From: Aureimonas sp. SK2 | Lineage (GTDB): Bacteria; Pseudomonadota; Alphaproteobacteria; Rhizobiales; Rhizobiaceae | Assembly (NCBI RefSeq): GCF_029813115.1 | Contig: NZ_JAPZDS010000010.1 | Span: 62,001 to 126,000, forward strand | Direction of reading: 5' to 3' | DNA: 64,000 nt | Part shown: in pieces, positions 1 to 7,831 of the stretch | Layout: each line of letters opens with the position of its first letter | Position numbering within the stretch: position 1 is the stretch's first letter | Position numbers and translations under genes: made by a program | Notes under the pieces: generated by a model | Told to the model about the DNA's origin: nothing | The model's database searches: none | What the model saw: the letters and a program-made list of their open reading frames with translations, nothing else

Positions 1-281
1 GCGCCGAAGCCGAAGAAGGCGGCGTGGCCGAGCGACACGATGCCGGCATATCCGAGGATGAGGTCGAGCGAGAGCGCGAAGAGCGCCAGGATCGCGATCT
101 CGTTCAGAAGGAGGAGATGGTCGGGCAGGAGGAAGAGGCTGGCGAGCGCGGCCAGCCAGAAGCCGAACTCCGTCAGCCGCCAGCGGGAGCGTCGGCGCAG
201 CGCCTCGGCGCCGGGCGTGCCCGCTTCCGCTGCCCCGATCGGTCCTGCGGGCGCGGCCAGATGGTCCACCGAGGCGCTCAT
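1..281 (-). CDS. livM: Branched-chain-type ABC transporter permease LivM, partial
   Basis: Only the N-terminal 93 codons are in the window; the gene runs off its left edge. The visible part has a short hydrophilic N-terminus, then hydrophobic segments and the family motif DLILGYAGIVSLGHAAFFG, typical of LivM-type inner-membrane permeases. Its ATG overlaps the livH stop codon by four bases (ATGA), so it is translated with livH. It should form the translocation pore with LivH. Since the operon carries vanAB, the cargo is probably an aromatic acid rather than an amino acid; that is inference from context. LivG and LivF ATPases would be expected just beyond the edge. Confidence 0.93.
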   Translation of the reverse strand, partial: MSASVDHLAAPAGPIGAAEAGTPGAEALRRRSRWRLTEFGFWLAALASLFLLPDHLLLLNEIAILALFALSLDLILGYAGIVSLGHAAFFGFG

Positions 282-1138
282 CGGCCGGCCTCCCGGGTCA
301 GAAGCCCGTGCGGGCGCAGGAGGAGGATGGCGACCGTCACGGCATAGATCGTGAAGGCGCCGAACTCGGGCATGTAATATTTGCCGGCGACGTCGGCGAT
401 GCCGAGGATCAGGGCGGCGAGGAACGGGCCGGTGATCGAACTCGTGCCGCCGACCGTCACCACGACGAGGAAGTAGATCATGAACTTCAGCGGGAAGGTG
501 GGGTCGAGGCCGAGGATCTCGCCGCCCATCGCGCCGCCGAGCCCGGCTATCCCCGAGCCGACCGCGAAGGTCGTGGAGAAGACGAGCCCGACGGGAATGC
601 CGAGACCGCGCGCCACGCGCCCGTCGTCCACTGCCGCGCGCAGGCGGCTGCCGAAGCGGGTGCGGGTGAGCGCGAGCTGGAGCGCCACGGTCAGCGCGGC
701 GCAGACGAGGATGATGAAGAGACGATAGACGCCGATCTCGGCGCCGAAGACATCGAAGCGCCCGCGCAGGGCGTCCGGCAGGAGGATGATCTGCTGGCGC
801 GAGCCCATGAAGAAGTCGACCGCCGCGATCGACATGAAGACGAGGCCGATCGAGAAGAGCACCTGGTCGAGATGGCTGGCCTCGTAGAGCCGCCGATAGA
901 GCGTGCGCTCCAGGACCGCGCCGATCAGCGCGACACAGACGAAGGCGATCGGCAGGCAGAGAAGGAAGGGCACGCCGAACCGCCCCATCAGGACGACGGT
1001 GATGTAGCCGCCCGCCATGGCGAAGGCGCCATGGGCGAGGTTGACGAAGTTCATCAGCCCGAGCGTCACCGCGAGGCCGCAGGCCAGGATGAAGAGCAGC
1101 ATGCCGTAGGCGATGCCGTCGAAGAGAATGGTCAGCAT
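278..1138 (-). CDS. livH: Branched-chain-type ABC transporter permease LivH
   Basis: A 286-residue inner-membrane permease of the LivH family, of normal length. It is hydrophobic throughout (about eight membrane segments) and carries the N-terminal signature GLMNFVNLAHGAFAMAGGY and the late motif VVVTVGGTSSITGPFLAAL. It pairs with LivM to take up a substrate captured by the upstream LivK-type binding protein. It lies 67 bases after livK, with a stem-loop in the gap, and overlaps livM by four bases. The van genes upstream suggest vanillate or a similar phenolic acid as substrate, which the sequence cannot prove. Confidence 0.95.
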   Translation of the reverse strand: MLTILFDGIAYGMLLFILACGLAVTLGLMNFVNLAHGAFAMAGGYITVVLMGRFGVPFLLCLPIAFVCVALIGAVLERTLYRRLYEASHLDQVLFSIGLVFMSIAAVDFFMGSRQQIILLPDALRGRFDVFGAEIGVYRLFIILVCAALTVALQLALTRTRFGSRLRAAVDDGRVARGLGIPVGLVFSTTFAVGSGIAGLGGAMGGEILGLDPTFPLKFMIYFLVVVTVGGTSSITGPFLAALILGIADVAGKYYMPEFGAFTIYAVTVAILLLRPHGLLTREAGR

Positions 1139-1166
1139 GGCGCCTCCGCTGCCGGCTCCGTGGAGG

Positions 1167-1197
1167 GGTCCGGGCGGGCGGACGCGCCGCCCGGACC
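1167..1197 (-). promoter_or_regulatory. Stem-loop between livK and livH
   Basis: Perfect 11-bp inverted repeat (GGTCCGGGCGG / CCGCCCGGACC) with a 9-base loop in the 67-base gap after livK. No U-run follows, so it is more likely an mRNA 3'-end stabiliser or partial attenuator than a full terminator. Such hairpins usually keep the binding protein more abundant than the permeases. Confidence 0.6.
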
Positions 1198-1205
1198 GGA
1201 CGGGG

Positions 1206-2387
1206 TCAGTTGGTCGCGGCCTTCACCGGGTCCTTCACCGCCTCCACCTCGTCGAACTCGACGTTCCAGAGCTGGCCGTCCTGTTCCTTTACCTCGCGGA
1301 AGTAGACGTTCTGGACGATGTCGCGCGTCTCGGGATCGATCGAGACCGGGCCGCGCACGCTGGTCCACTGGAGGCCCTTCATCGCCTCGACCATCTCCGC
1401 GCCGTCGGTCTCTCCGTCGGTCTTCTTCAGCGCCTCGTAGATGAGGTGCATCCCGTCATAGCCGCCGACGCCCATGAAATTCGGCCGCATCCCGTTGTTG
1501 GCGGCCTCGAAGGCCTTCACGAATTCCTTATTCTCGGGGGAATCGTGGGCGGCCGAATAATGGTGCGTGGTGATGGTGCCGAGCGCCGCCTTGCCCATGC
1601 CGTTGAGGAGGTCGTCGTCGGTCACGTCGCCGGTCGCGATCAGGCGGATGCCGGCCTCGGCCAGGCCCCGGTCGTCGAACTGCTTCATCAGCGCCGAGCC
1701 GACGCCGGACGGCACGAATGAGAAGACGGCATCGGGTTTCGCGTCGCGCACGCGCTGGAGGAAGGGCGCGAAGTCGGGGTTGGCCAGCGGCACGCGGATG
1801 GATTCCACGATCTCGCCGCCCGCTTTGGCGAAGGTCTCGGTGAAGGCCTTCTCGGCGTCGAGGCCGGGCGCATAGTCGGCGACCAGCGTCACCACCTTCT
1901 TCAGGTCGTTCTTAGCGGCCCAGTCGGCCAGCGGCACCGTCACCTGCGGCAGGGTGAAGGAGGAGCGCACGATGAAGGGCGACTTCTCCGTGATGATCGA
2001 GGTGCCCGCCGCCATGACGATCATCGGCACCTTGCCTTGCGTGGCGATCGGCGCGGAGGCCATGGCGAGCGGCGTGTGGCCGAAGCCGGCGATGACGTTG
2101 ACGCGCTCGCGCGTCACGAGCTCCTGCGCGATGCGGCGCGTCTGCTCGGCGGTCGCCGCGTCGTCGCGCACGATCAGCTCGATCTTCTTGCCGCCCGCCT
2201 CGTCGCCATGGGTCGCCATGTAGAGCCGGGCTCCGGCCTCCACCTGCCGCCCGGTCGTGGCGAAGGGTCCCGTCAGGGGCACGATGAGGCCCACCTTCAC
2301 GCTCTCCTGCGCGACCGCGCTTGGCACGCCCGGCAGGGCGAGCAGGGTGGACAGTGCAAGGGCCTTCAGGATCTGTCGACGCTTCAT
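1206..2387 (-). CDS. Periplasmic substrate-binding protein of a branched-chain-type ABC transporter (LivK-like)
   Basis: A 393-residue periplasmic-binding protein (Peripla_BP_6 type I fold). The start is the ATG behind AGGAGAAC; the frame is open far upstream but that part has no coding character. The N-terminus is a signal peptide (MKRRQILK, hydrophobic core, cleavage near AVA-QES). The mature part starts VKVGLIVPLTGPFATTGRQ, characteristic of the family. In this operon it follows vanA, vanB and a GntR regulator. Aromatic acid binding proteins of this fold are known in alphaproteobacteria, so vanillate, 4-hydroxybenzoate or another lignin-derived acid is the likely ligand. Confidence 0.92.
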   Translation of the reverse strand: MKRRQILKALALSTLLALPGVPSAVAQESVKVGLIVPLTGPFATTGRQVEAGARLYMATHGDEAGGKKIELIVRDDAATAEQTRRIAQELVTRERVNVIAGFGHTPLAMASAPIATQGKVPMIVMAAGTSIITEKSPFIVRSSFTLPQVTVPLADWAAKNDLKKVVTLVADYAPGLDAEKAFTETFAKAGGEIVESIRVPLANPDFAPFLQRVRDAKPDAVFSFVPSGVGSALMKQFDDRGLAEAGIRLIATGDVTDDDLLNGMGKAALGTITTHHYSAAHDSPENKEFVKAFEAANNGMRPNFMGVGGYDGMHLIYEALKKTDGETDGAEMVEAMKGLQWTSVRGPVSIDPETRDIVQNVYFREVKEQDGQLWNVEFDEVEAVKDPVKAATN

Positions 2388-2485
2388 CTTCGGTTCTCCT
2401 CCCGTCGCGGCGCCTTCCGCCGCTTGTGTGTCGTCTTGAGGTCCCGGGCGGAGGCTCCCTCCCCCGCCGAGGACCCGCTTGCGGT

Positions 2486-3247
2486 TCAGGCCGGCACGCT
2501 CGGCCGGATCAGCGAGGCTCCCCGGATCATCTCGAAGGCCGGGCGGCTTTCGAGCGCGAGGCGCAGGTTTCGGATGGCGAGCTTGGCGTGTTCGCGCATC
2601 AGGCTTTCGGCCCGCGCGCCCTCGCGCGCCTCGATCGCCTCCACCACGGCGCGGTGCTGCTCCTGCGCGATGGTGAGGATCACGCGCGCCTCGGCGAGCT
2701 GCGACTGGGCCATGACGAAGGCGGAGGGCGAGGCGAAGGGGATCGCCGTCGCCCGCTCCATCTGCCGCATCAGGAGGCCGGAATCCGCGAGCCCGTGCAG
2801 GAGCGCGTGAAAGCGCGCGTTGAGCGGCACGTAGTCCGAGAAGCCGTCGCCCGGCAGCCGGCCTTCGGCGATCAGGGCGTCGATCTCGCCAAGGCACTTG
2901 CGGATCGGGCGAAGCTGCGCGGGCGAGACGCCGCGTTCGGCGGCAAGCCGCGCGCCCATGCCTTCCAGGAGACCCCGGATCTCGATCGCCTCGAAGATCT
3001 CCTTCTCCGTGAAGGCGCGCACGGCATAGCCGCCGGACGGGATCGCCTCCAGAAGTCCCTCCTCCTCCAGCCGGATCAGCGCCGCGCGGATCGGCGTGCG
3101 CGAGAGGCCGATCCGGTCCACCATGGAAAGCTCGGAAATGCGCTCGCCGGGCGGCAGCTCGCCTTCCAGGATCCACTCGCGGATCGCCAGAAGCGCGCGC
3201 ACCGTCTGCGACATCGAGCGATCGGTGAACGTCTCGGGCGCCTTCAT
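2486..3247 (-). CDS. vanR: GntR/FCD-family regulator, probable VanR
   Basis: A 253-residue regulator with an N-terminal GntR winged helix (LSMVDRIGLSRTPIRAALIR near residues 45-65) and a C-terminal all-helical FCD ligand domain. Its ATG overlaps the vanB stop codon by four bases, so it is made from the vanAB transcript. FCD regulators in this position (VanR) repress vanAB and are released by vanillate; that role is inferred by context. Two TGTATACA palindromes in the vanA promoter region are good candidate operators. A later ATG (MSQTV) is a possible alternative start, but the overlapping ATG matches the operon layout. Confidence 0.85.
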   Translation of the reverse strand: MKAPETFTDRSMSQTVRALLAIREWILEGELPPGERISELSMVDRIGLSRTPIRAALIRLEEEGLLEAIPSGGYAVRAFTEKEIFEAIEIRGLLEGMGARLAAERGVSPAQLRPIRKCLGEIDALIAEGRLPGDGFSDYVPLNARFHALLHGLADSGLLMRQMERATAIPFASPSAFVMAQSQLAEARVILTIAQEQHRAVVEAIEAREGARAESLMREHAKLAIRNLRLALESRPAFEMIRGASLIRPSVPA

Positions 3248-4221
3248 TCGAAGCGGTCCGGCGTGTCGAGCACGATGTCGCCCTTCACCACGCGCGAGAC
3301 GCAGGTGCAGAGCTTGGCGTTGCCGGCCTTCTCCTCGTCTGAGAAGAAGACGTCGCGATGATCGACGATGCCCTCGACGGAAACGATGTCGAGGGCGCAG
3401 ATGCCGCATTCGCCGCGCCGGCAGTCGTGGATCATCTCGACGCCCGCCGATTCCAGCGCCTCCAGCATGGTGCGGTTCGGCGGCACCTCGATCACCCGGC
3501 CGAGGCGCGGGATGCGGATGCGGAAGGCCTCCGAGGCATAGGCGCCGCTGTTGCCGAAGGTCTCGAAGCGCAGCGCCTCGCGCGGGCGCCCGCTCGCCTC
3601 CCAGGCCCGGCGTGCGGCTTCCAGCATGCCGATCGGCCCGCAGACATAGGCCTCGCCCCCCGGCGCGAGAGCGTCGAAGGCCGCAGCGAAATCGATCCGC
3701 TGACCTTCCGCGTCGAGGACGAGCTCCAGTCGGTCGCCGATCGCGTCCCGCAACTCGTCCGCCAGCGCCGCGTCTTCCTTTGAGCGCGCCGCATAGAGGA
3801 GCCGGAAATCCGCGCCGCGCGATGCCAGCGCCAGCGCCATGGAATGGATCGGCGTGATGCCGATGCCGCCCGCGAGGAGCAGGTAGGACGGCCGCCCGCG
3901 CGACAGCGGAAAGTGGTTGTGCGGGCCGCTGACGAGGAGCGGGTCGCCGGGTGCGAGCGACCACATATGCGCCGAGCCGCCCCGGCTGGTGGGCAAAAGT
4001 TTGACCGCGATGCGCCAGACACCGTCCTCGCAGGGGCCGACCACCGAATAGGAGCGCCGGTCGGGCCGCCCGGCGATCTCCAGCGCGAAGCGCAGATGGC
4101 TGCCGGGCGTCGGCACCTGGAAGGCGCCCGCCGGCGGCTCGATCTCGATGAGGCGGATGTCGGGCGAAAGATTCCGAACCCCGCGCACCCGCGCCCGCAC
4201 CCAGTCGTCGATCTCGGCCAT
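3244..4221 (-). CDS. vanB: Vanillate O-demethylase reductase subunit VanB (PDR-type oxidoreductase)
   Basis: A 325-residue phthalate-dioxygenase-reductase-type flavoprotein. In order it shows a flavin-binding barrel with RRSYSVVG (about residue 55), an NAD(P)-binding fold starting LLLAGGIGITPIHSM (about 112), and a C-terminal plant-type [2Fe-2S] domain with CRRGECGICALDI and a distant Cys in LCTCVSRV. It passes electrons from NAD(P)H to the Rieske centre of VanA, 15 bases upstream. Together they would demethylate vanillate to protocatechuate and formaldehyde. The same architecture serves other Rieske oxygenases, but the pairing and neighbouring GntR regulator favour vanillate. Confidence 0.9.
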   Translation of the reverse strand: MAEIDDWVRARVRGVRNLSPDIRLIEIEPPAGAFQVPTPGSHLRFALEIAGRPDRRSYSVVGPCEDGVWRIAVKLLPTSRGGSAHMWSLAPGDPLLVSGPHNHFPLSRGRPSYLLLAGGIGITPIHSMALALASRGADFRLLYAARSKEDAALADELRDAIGDRLELVLDAEGQRIDFAAAFDALAPGGEAYVCGPIGMLEAARRAWEASGRPREALRFETFGNSGAYASEAFRIRIPRLGRVIEVPPNRTMLEALESAGVEMIHDCRRGECGICALDIVSVEGIVDHRDVFFSDEEKAGNAKLCTCVSRVVKGDIVLDTPDRFE

Positions 4222-4236
4222 CGTCCGCGCCTCCCC

Positions 4237-5316
4237 CTACTCGGCGGCCTCGGCGGCGACGGACCCGCGGGGCCGCTCGGCCTCCACCATCCGGTCGATC
4301 AGCCGGTGCGCCCAGAGGGAGCCCATGTCGATGTTGAGATTATAGAAGGGCATGCGCGGATTGTTCTCGATCGCCGCCTGCTGCGCCTCGAGCACGAAGA
4401 CGTCCTGATCGTAGAGGCCGGTGCGCTCGGGATTAGCGTGGGCGATGTTGATGCGCTGCGTCAGCGCCTCGTCCTCCGGGGCGAAGCTGCGCACGAAGTT
4501 CCAGAAGTAGTGGCAGGAGCCGTCCGTCTCCGGCGTGATGGCGGCGAGGAAGAAGCCGTTGACGCCTTGCGACCGGTCGCCCTCCGGCGCGCCGGTGCCG
4601 ATGGGCGCGACGCCCACGTCGCCCGCCACGATCGAAGGCGCCTCGAAGTTGATGATCTGCCAGCGGTCGACGAGGCCGGGCTTGCCGAGGTTTCGCGCCC
4701 AGAAGGGCGGCGGCTCTATACCCTTCATCCAGCGCGTGACCACCGCCTTGCGGTCGGTATGGGTCACGTCGAAGGGCGTCTGCGTCACATGCTCGTCGCC
4801 GATCGAGCCGGCATGCACATAGGTCTCGTGGGTGAGGTCGAGGAGGTTGTCGATGATGAGGCGGTAATTCGCCTTCAAGCCGTAATAGGTGCCGCCCTCG
4901 CCAACCCAGTCGGTGCCGTCGTTCCAATGGAAGTCCGGCATCAGGTCGGGGTCGGCGAGCGCCGGGTCGCCGGGCCAGACCCAGAGGAGGCGGTGGCGCT
5001 CGACCACCGGATAGCTCTTCACGCGGGCCGAGGGGTTGATCGTGCGCTGCGCCGGCATGTGGGTGCAGCGCCCCGAGCCGTCGAAGGCGAGGCCATGGTA
5101 GCCGCAGATCACCGTGTCGCCTTCGAGGCGGCCGAGCGAGAGCGGCAGGAGGCGGTGCCAGCAGGCGTCCTCCAGCGCCGACACGGTGCCGTCGCTCTTG
5201 CGGTAGAGCACCATGTCGCGATTGCAGATCTTGCGGGAGGACAGCGTGCGGCCGATCTCGTGAGACCAGGCGGCCGCATACCATGCGTTCACGGGGAACG
5301 CCGCGTTCATTCCCAT
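4237..5316 (-). CDS. vanA: Vanillate O-demethylase oxygenase subunit VanA (Rieske)
   Basis: About 359 residues. The N-terminus (FPVNAWYAAAWSHEIG) and the Rieske ligands C-x-H...C-x2-H (CWHRLLPLS and ICGYHG, near residues 50-72) are those of VanA-type oxygenases. The C-terminal half holds the mononuclear iron domain, with DNLLDLTHETYVHAGS supplying the iron-binding region. Several in-frame starts are clustered (GTG 5322, ATG 5319, 5316, 5310). The Shine-Dalgarno GGGAGG best suits ATG 5316 (5 bases) or 5310 (11 bases). First gene of the van-liv operon, with two palindromic operator candidates upstream. Predicted role: vanillate to protocatechuate; syringate or another methoxybenzoate is possible. 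Confidence 0.9.
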   Translation of the reverse strand: MGMNAAFPVNAWYAAAWSHEIGRTLSSRKICNRDMVLYRKSDGTVSALEDACWHRLLPLSLGRLEGDTVICGYHGLAFDGSGRCTHMPAQRTINPSARVKSYPVVERHRLLWVWPGDPALADPDLMPDFHWNDGTDWVGEGGTYYGLKANYRLIIDNLLDLTHETYVHAGSIGDEHVTQTPFDVTHTDRKAVVTRWMKGIEPPPFWARNLGKPGLVDRWQIINFEAPSIVAGDVGVAPIGTGAPEGDRSQGVNGFFLAAITPETDGSCHYFWNFVRSFAPEDEALTQRINIAHANPERTGLYDQDVFVLEAQQAAIENNPRMPFYNLNIDMGSLWAHRLIDRMVEAERPRGSVAAEAAE

Positions 5317-5345
5317 CATCACCTCCCAGTCGATGGAATGCGATC

Positions 5346-5448
5346 TGTATACATTCTCTACATCAACGTGGCAAGAACCATTCTAAATCTTACCTTTCGG
5401 CCGAGCCTTCGGGATTTGTCGAGGGCGCGAATCCTTCCGTTGTATACA
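5346..5448. promoter_or_regulatory. Two TGTATACA palindromes upstream of vanA (candidate VanR operators)
   Basis: The perfect 8-bp palindrome TGTATACA occurs at 5346-5353 and 5441-5448, both in the 157-base gap upstream of vanA. FCD-subfamily GntR proteins commonly bind short palindromes centred on GTATAC-like cores. The regulator encoded in the operon is such a protein. The 95-base spacing is about nine helical turns, which could allow looping. Confidence 0.6.
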
Positions 5449-5473
5449 GGATGAGAGATTAATCCCCCTTCCC

Positions 5474-6466
5474 TTACAGTTGGGAGGCGGCGTCCGGCGC
5501 ACCGTTGCCCTTCGCAACGGGGCCTCCGAGCGCCCCCGCGAACCATCGCGTCACACGCTCGATCAGGGCAGGCTGGTACCAACGTAGGCCGCCATGCGCC
5601 GCCCCGTCGACGAGGACGTAGTCGACAGGGTTGCCCCGCGCGCGCAGGGCCTCGAAGAGCTGCCGGCTCTGCACGGGCGAGACCAGCTCGTCGGCGCTCC
5701 CGTGCATCAGCAGCATGGGCGGCTTCGGCCCGTCGAGATGGCCCATGGCGCTGGCGGCCAGGGCCTTGGCGGGATCGTGCCCGATGGGGGCGCCGGGGCT
5801 GTCCGCGAAGGCCGGACCGTTGACGAGAAGCGCCTCGGTGACGGCCGGCGACGCATGAACCGCCTGGGCGTCCGGCGCGAAGCCCGCGCCGATATTGCGC
5901 AGGTCCGAGATGCCGTAGAGCGAGACGGCGGCCTGGATGTCGGAGGGCTGGTCGAGGAAGTCGCCCCTGTCGTGGCCCGTCTCGCCGCCCGTGGTGGCGA
6001 GGAGCTGGGCCAGCCAGCCGCCGGCCGAATCGCCCAAGGCGCCGATCCGCCGGGGGTCGATGCCGTAGTCCGCCGCATGGGCCCTGAGATAGCGGACCGC
6101 CGCCTTCGCGTCTTCCAGCGGCGCGGGAAAGACGTTCGGCACCACGCGATATTCGGCCGCCGCGACGACGAAGCCCGCCGCGGCGAGGCTCGAGCGCATC
6201 TCGTGGAACTTCTCGTAGTCGGTCGTCGTGAAGCCGCCGCCCGGAAAATAGACGATGGCGGGCTTCAGGTCGGGCGTGCGCGGCACCAGCATGGTCATGC
6301 GCATCGCACGATTGGCGCGCGTCGTGCGCACCTGCGAATAGACGATGCCACCGATCTGGTCGATCTGCGGCCGGTCTCCCGCAACGCGGATCACCTCCGC
6401 GCCCTCGGCATAGCCGGGCAGAGAGGTTTCGGCGGGTGCCGAGGACTGCGGGTTCGAACGGTTCAC
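5474..6466 (-). CDS. Alpha/beta-hydrolase (hormone-sensitive-lipase-like esterase)
   Basis: A 330-residue soluble alpha/beta hydrolase. It has the oxyanion motif PGGGF (about residue 76), the nucleophile elbow GDSAGGW (about 150), an acid loop HGSADELV and a C-terminal His in DGAAHGG, so the triad looks complete. The start is GTG 6466; no closer start exists before residue 36. It follows pobA by 18 bases and is very likely co-transcribed, putting it under PobR control. Substrate unknown. An ester of 4-hydroxybenzoate or of a hydroxycinnamate would fit the surroundings, but this is inference. Confidence 0.85.
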   Translation of the reverse strand: MNRSNPQSSAPAETSLPGYAEGAEVIRVAGDRPQIDQIGGIVYSQVRTTRANRAMRMTMLVPRTPDLKPAIVYFPGGGFTTTDYEKFHEMRSSLAAAGFVVAAAEYRVVPNVFPAPLEDAKAAVRYLRAHAADYGIDPRRIGALGDSAGGWLAQLLATTGGETGHDRGDFLDQPSDIQAAVSLYGISDLRNIGAGFAPDAQAVHASPAVTEALLVNGPAFADSPGAPIGHDPAKALAASAMGHLDGPKPPMLLMHGSADELVSPVQSRQLFEALRARGNPVDYVLVDGAAHGGLRWYQPALIERVTRWFAGALGGPVAKGNGAPDAASQL

Positions 6467-6484
6467 GATGGGATCGCCTTCATT

Positions 6485-7702
6485 TCATCTGCCTGCCTCG
6501 CCAACGCTTCGACGTCTCGGGAGGTCCTGGTCGAGCGGCAGGCCGACATAGTTTTCCGCGAACCCCGCCTGCGCGGCACGCGAGCCCCGGAGATAATCGA
6601 GTTCCGCGACCTGCATCCGCCGGTCGAAGCCGCTGGCCTCCGGAAAGCGGTGCATCAGGCCGGTGAACCACCAGGAGAAGCGCTCCGCCTTCCAGACACG
6701 GGCGAGCGCGCGGGCCGAATAGCCGTCGATCCCCGCCATCGAGGCGCGGGCGTAGAACCCGTCCAGCGCCTCGCTCAGCATCAGCGCGTCGGATACGGCG
6801 AGGTTCATCCCCTTGGCCCCCGTCGGCGGCACGATGTGGGCGGCGTCGCCGAGAAGGAACAGCCGGCCGTGGCGCATCGGCTCGGCGACGAAGGAGCGGA
6901 GCGGCGCGATGCTCTTCTCGAAGGAGGGGCCGCGCACCAGCCGCTCGCCGACGTCCGGCCCCAGCCGAAGCGCCAGCTCGTCGAAGAAGCGCTCGTCCGG
7001 CCAGTCCTCCAGCCGCTCGTCGATCGGGCACTGGAGGTAGTAGCGGCTGCGCGTCGGCGAGCGCATGGAAGCCAGCGCGAAGCCGTTGGCGTGGCTGGCA
7101 TAGATCAGTTCCTCGTCCACCGGCGGCACGTCGGCGAGGATGCCGAGCCAGCCGAACGGGTAGACGCGCTCGAAGGTCCGCAGGACACCGGGCGGCAGCG
7201 CCCCGCGGCAGACCCCGTGGAACCCGTCGCAGCCCGCCACGAAATCGCAGGCGATACGCCCCTCGCCCGCCGCCGTGCGATAGGTGACGGCGGGGCGCTC
7301 GGTCTCGATCCCGTGGAGTTCCACGCCCTCCGCCTCGAAGACGATCGGCATGGCGTGCCGCTCGGCCGCCTCGAAGAGGTCGTGCATCACCTCCTGCTGC
7401 CCGTAGACCGTGACCTCGGCCCCGCCCGTCAGTTCGGCGAGGTCGATGCGGAAATGGGCGCCGTCCACCGAAAGCCGGGTGCCGCCGTGGGGCAGGCCCT
7501 CGCGGCGCAGCCGCGCGTCGAGCCCGAGGCGGGACAGGGCGTCCACCGTCCCCTGCTCCAGCACGCCGGCGCGCACGCGCCCTTCGACATAGGCGCGGGT
7601 GCGGCGTTCCACGACCACGCTCTCGATGCCCTCGGCGCGCAGGAGATGGGCCAGAAACAGGCCGGCCGGCCCGGCGCCGACGATGGCGACCTGAGTGCGC
7701 AA
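6485..7702 (-). CDS. pobA: 4-hydroxybenzoate 3-monooxygenase PobA
   Basis: A 405-residue group A flavoprotein monooxygenase hydroxylating 4-hydroxybenzoate to protocatechuate with NAD(P)H and O2. The N-terminus RTQVAIVGAGPAGLFLAHLL is nearly diagnostic of PobA. The FAD/NADPH fingerprint CDGFHG lies near residue 160 and GDAAHIVPPTGAKGMN near 290. The start is taken as TTG 7702, directly behind GGGAGGAGACATC; the upstream extension has no coding character. It is divergent from an AraC regulator, the standard pobA/pobR arrangement. It completes the p-coumarate to protocatechuate route with fcs, ech and vdh located 5-9 kb downstream. Confidence 0.95.
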   Translation of the reverse strand: MRTQVAIVGAGPAGLFLAHLLRAEGIESVVVERRTRAYVEGRVRAGVLEQGTVDALSRLGLDARLRREGLPHGGTRLSVDGAHFRIDLAELTGGAEVTVYGQQEVMHDLFEAAERHAMPIVFEAEGVELHGIETERPAVTYRTAAGEGRIACDFVAGCDGFHGVCRGALPPGVLRTFERVYPFGWLGILADVPPVDEELIYASHANGFALASMRSPTRSRYYLQCPIDERLEDWPDERFFDELALRLGPDVGERLVRGPSFEKSIAPLRSFVAEPMRHGRLFLLGDAAHIVPPTGAKGMNLAVSDALMLSEALDGFYARASMAGIDGYSARALARVWKAERFSWWFTGLMHRFPEASGFDRRMQVAELDYLRGSRAAQAGFAENYVGLPLDQDLPRRRSVGEAGR

Positions 7703-7831
7703 GATGTCTCCTCCCGTTCCCCCCGGTCTCTCAATCGGGTCGGGGACGATCCTGCCGCGCCCCGGGTCGGAGCGGGATGGAGGAATGTGCAATTCTGCGG
7801 TACTTTTCTTCGGTCATCGGCGGAGGAGCCT

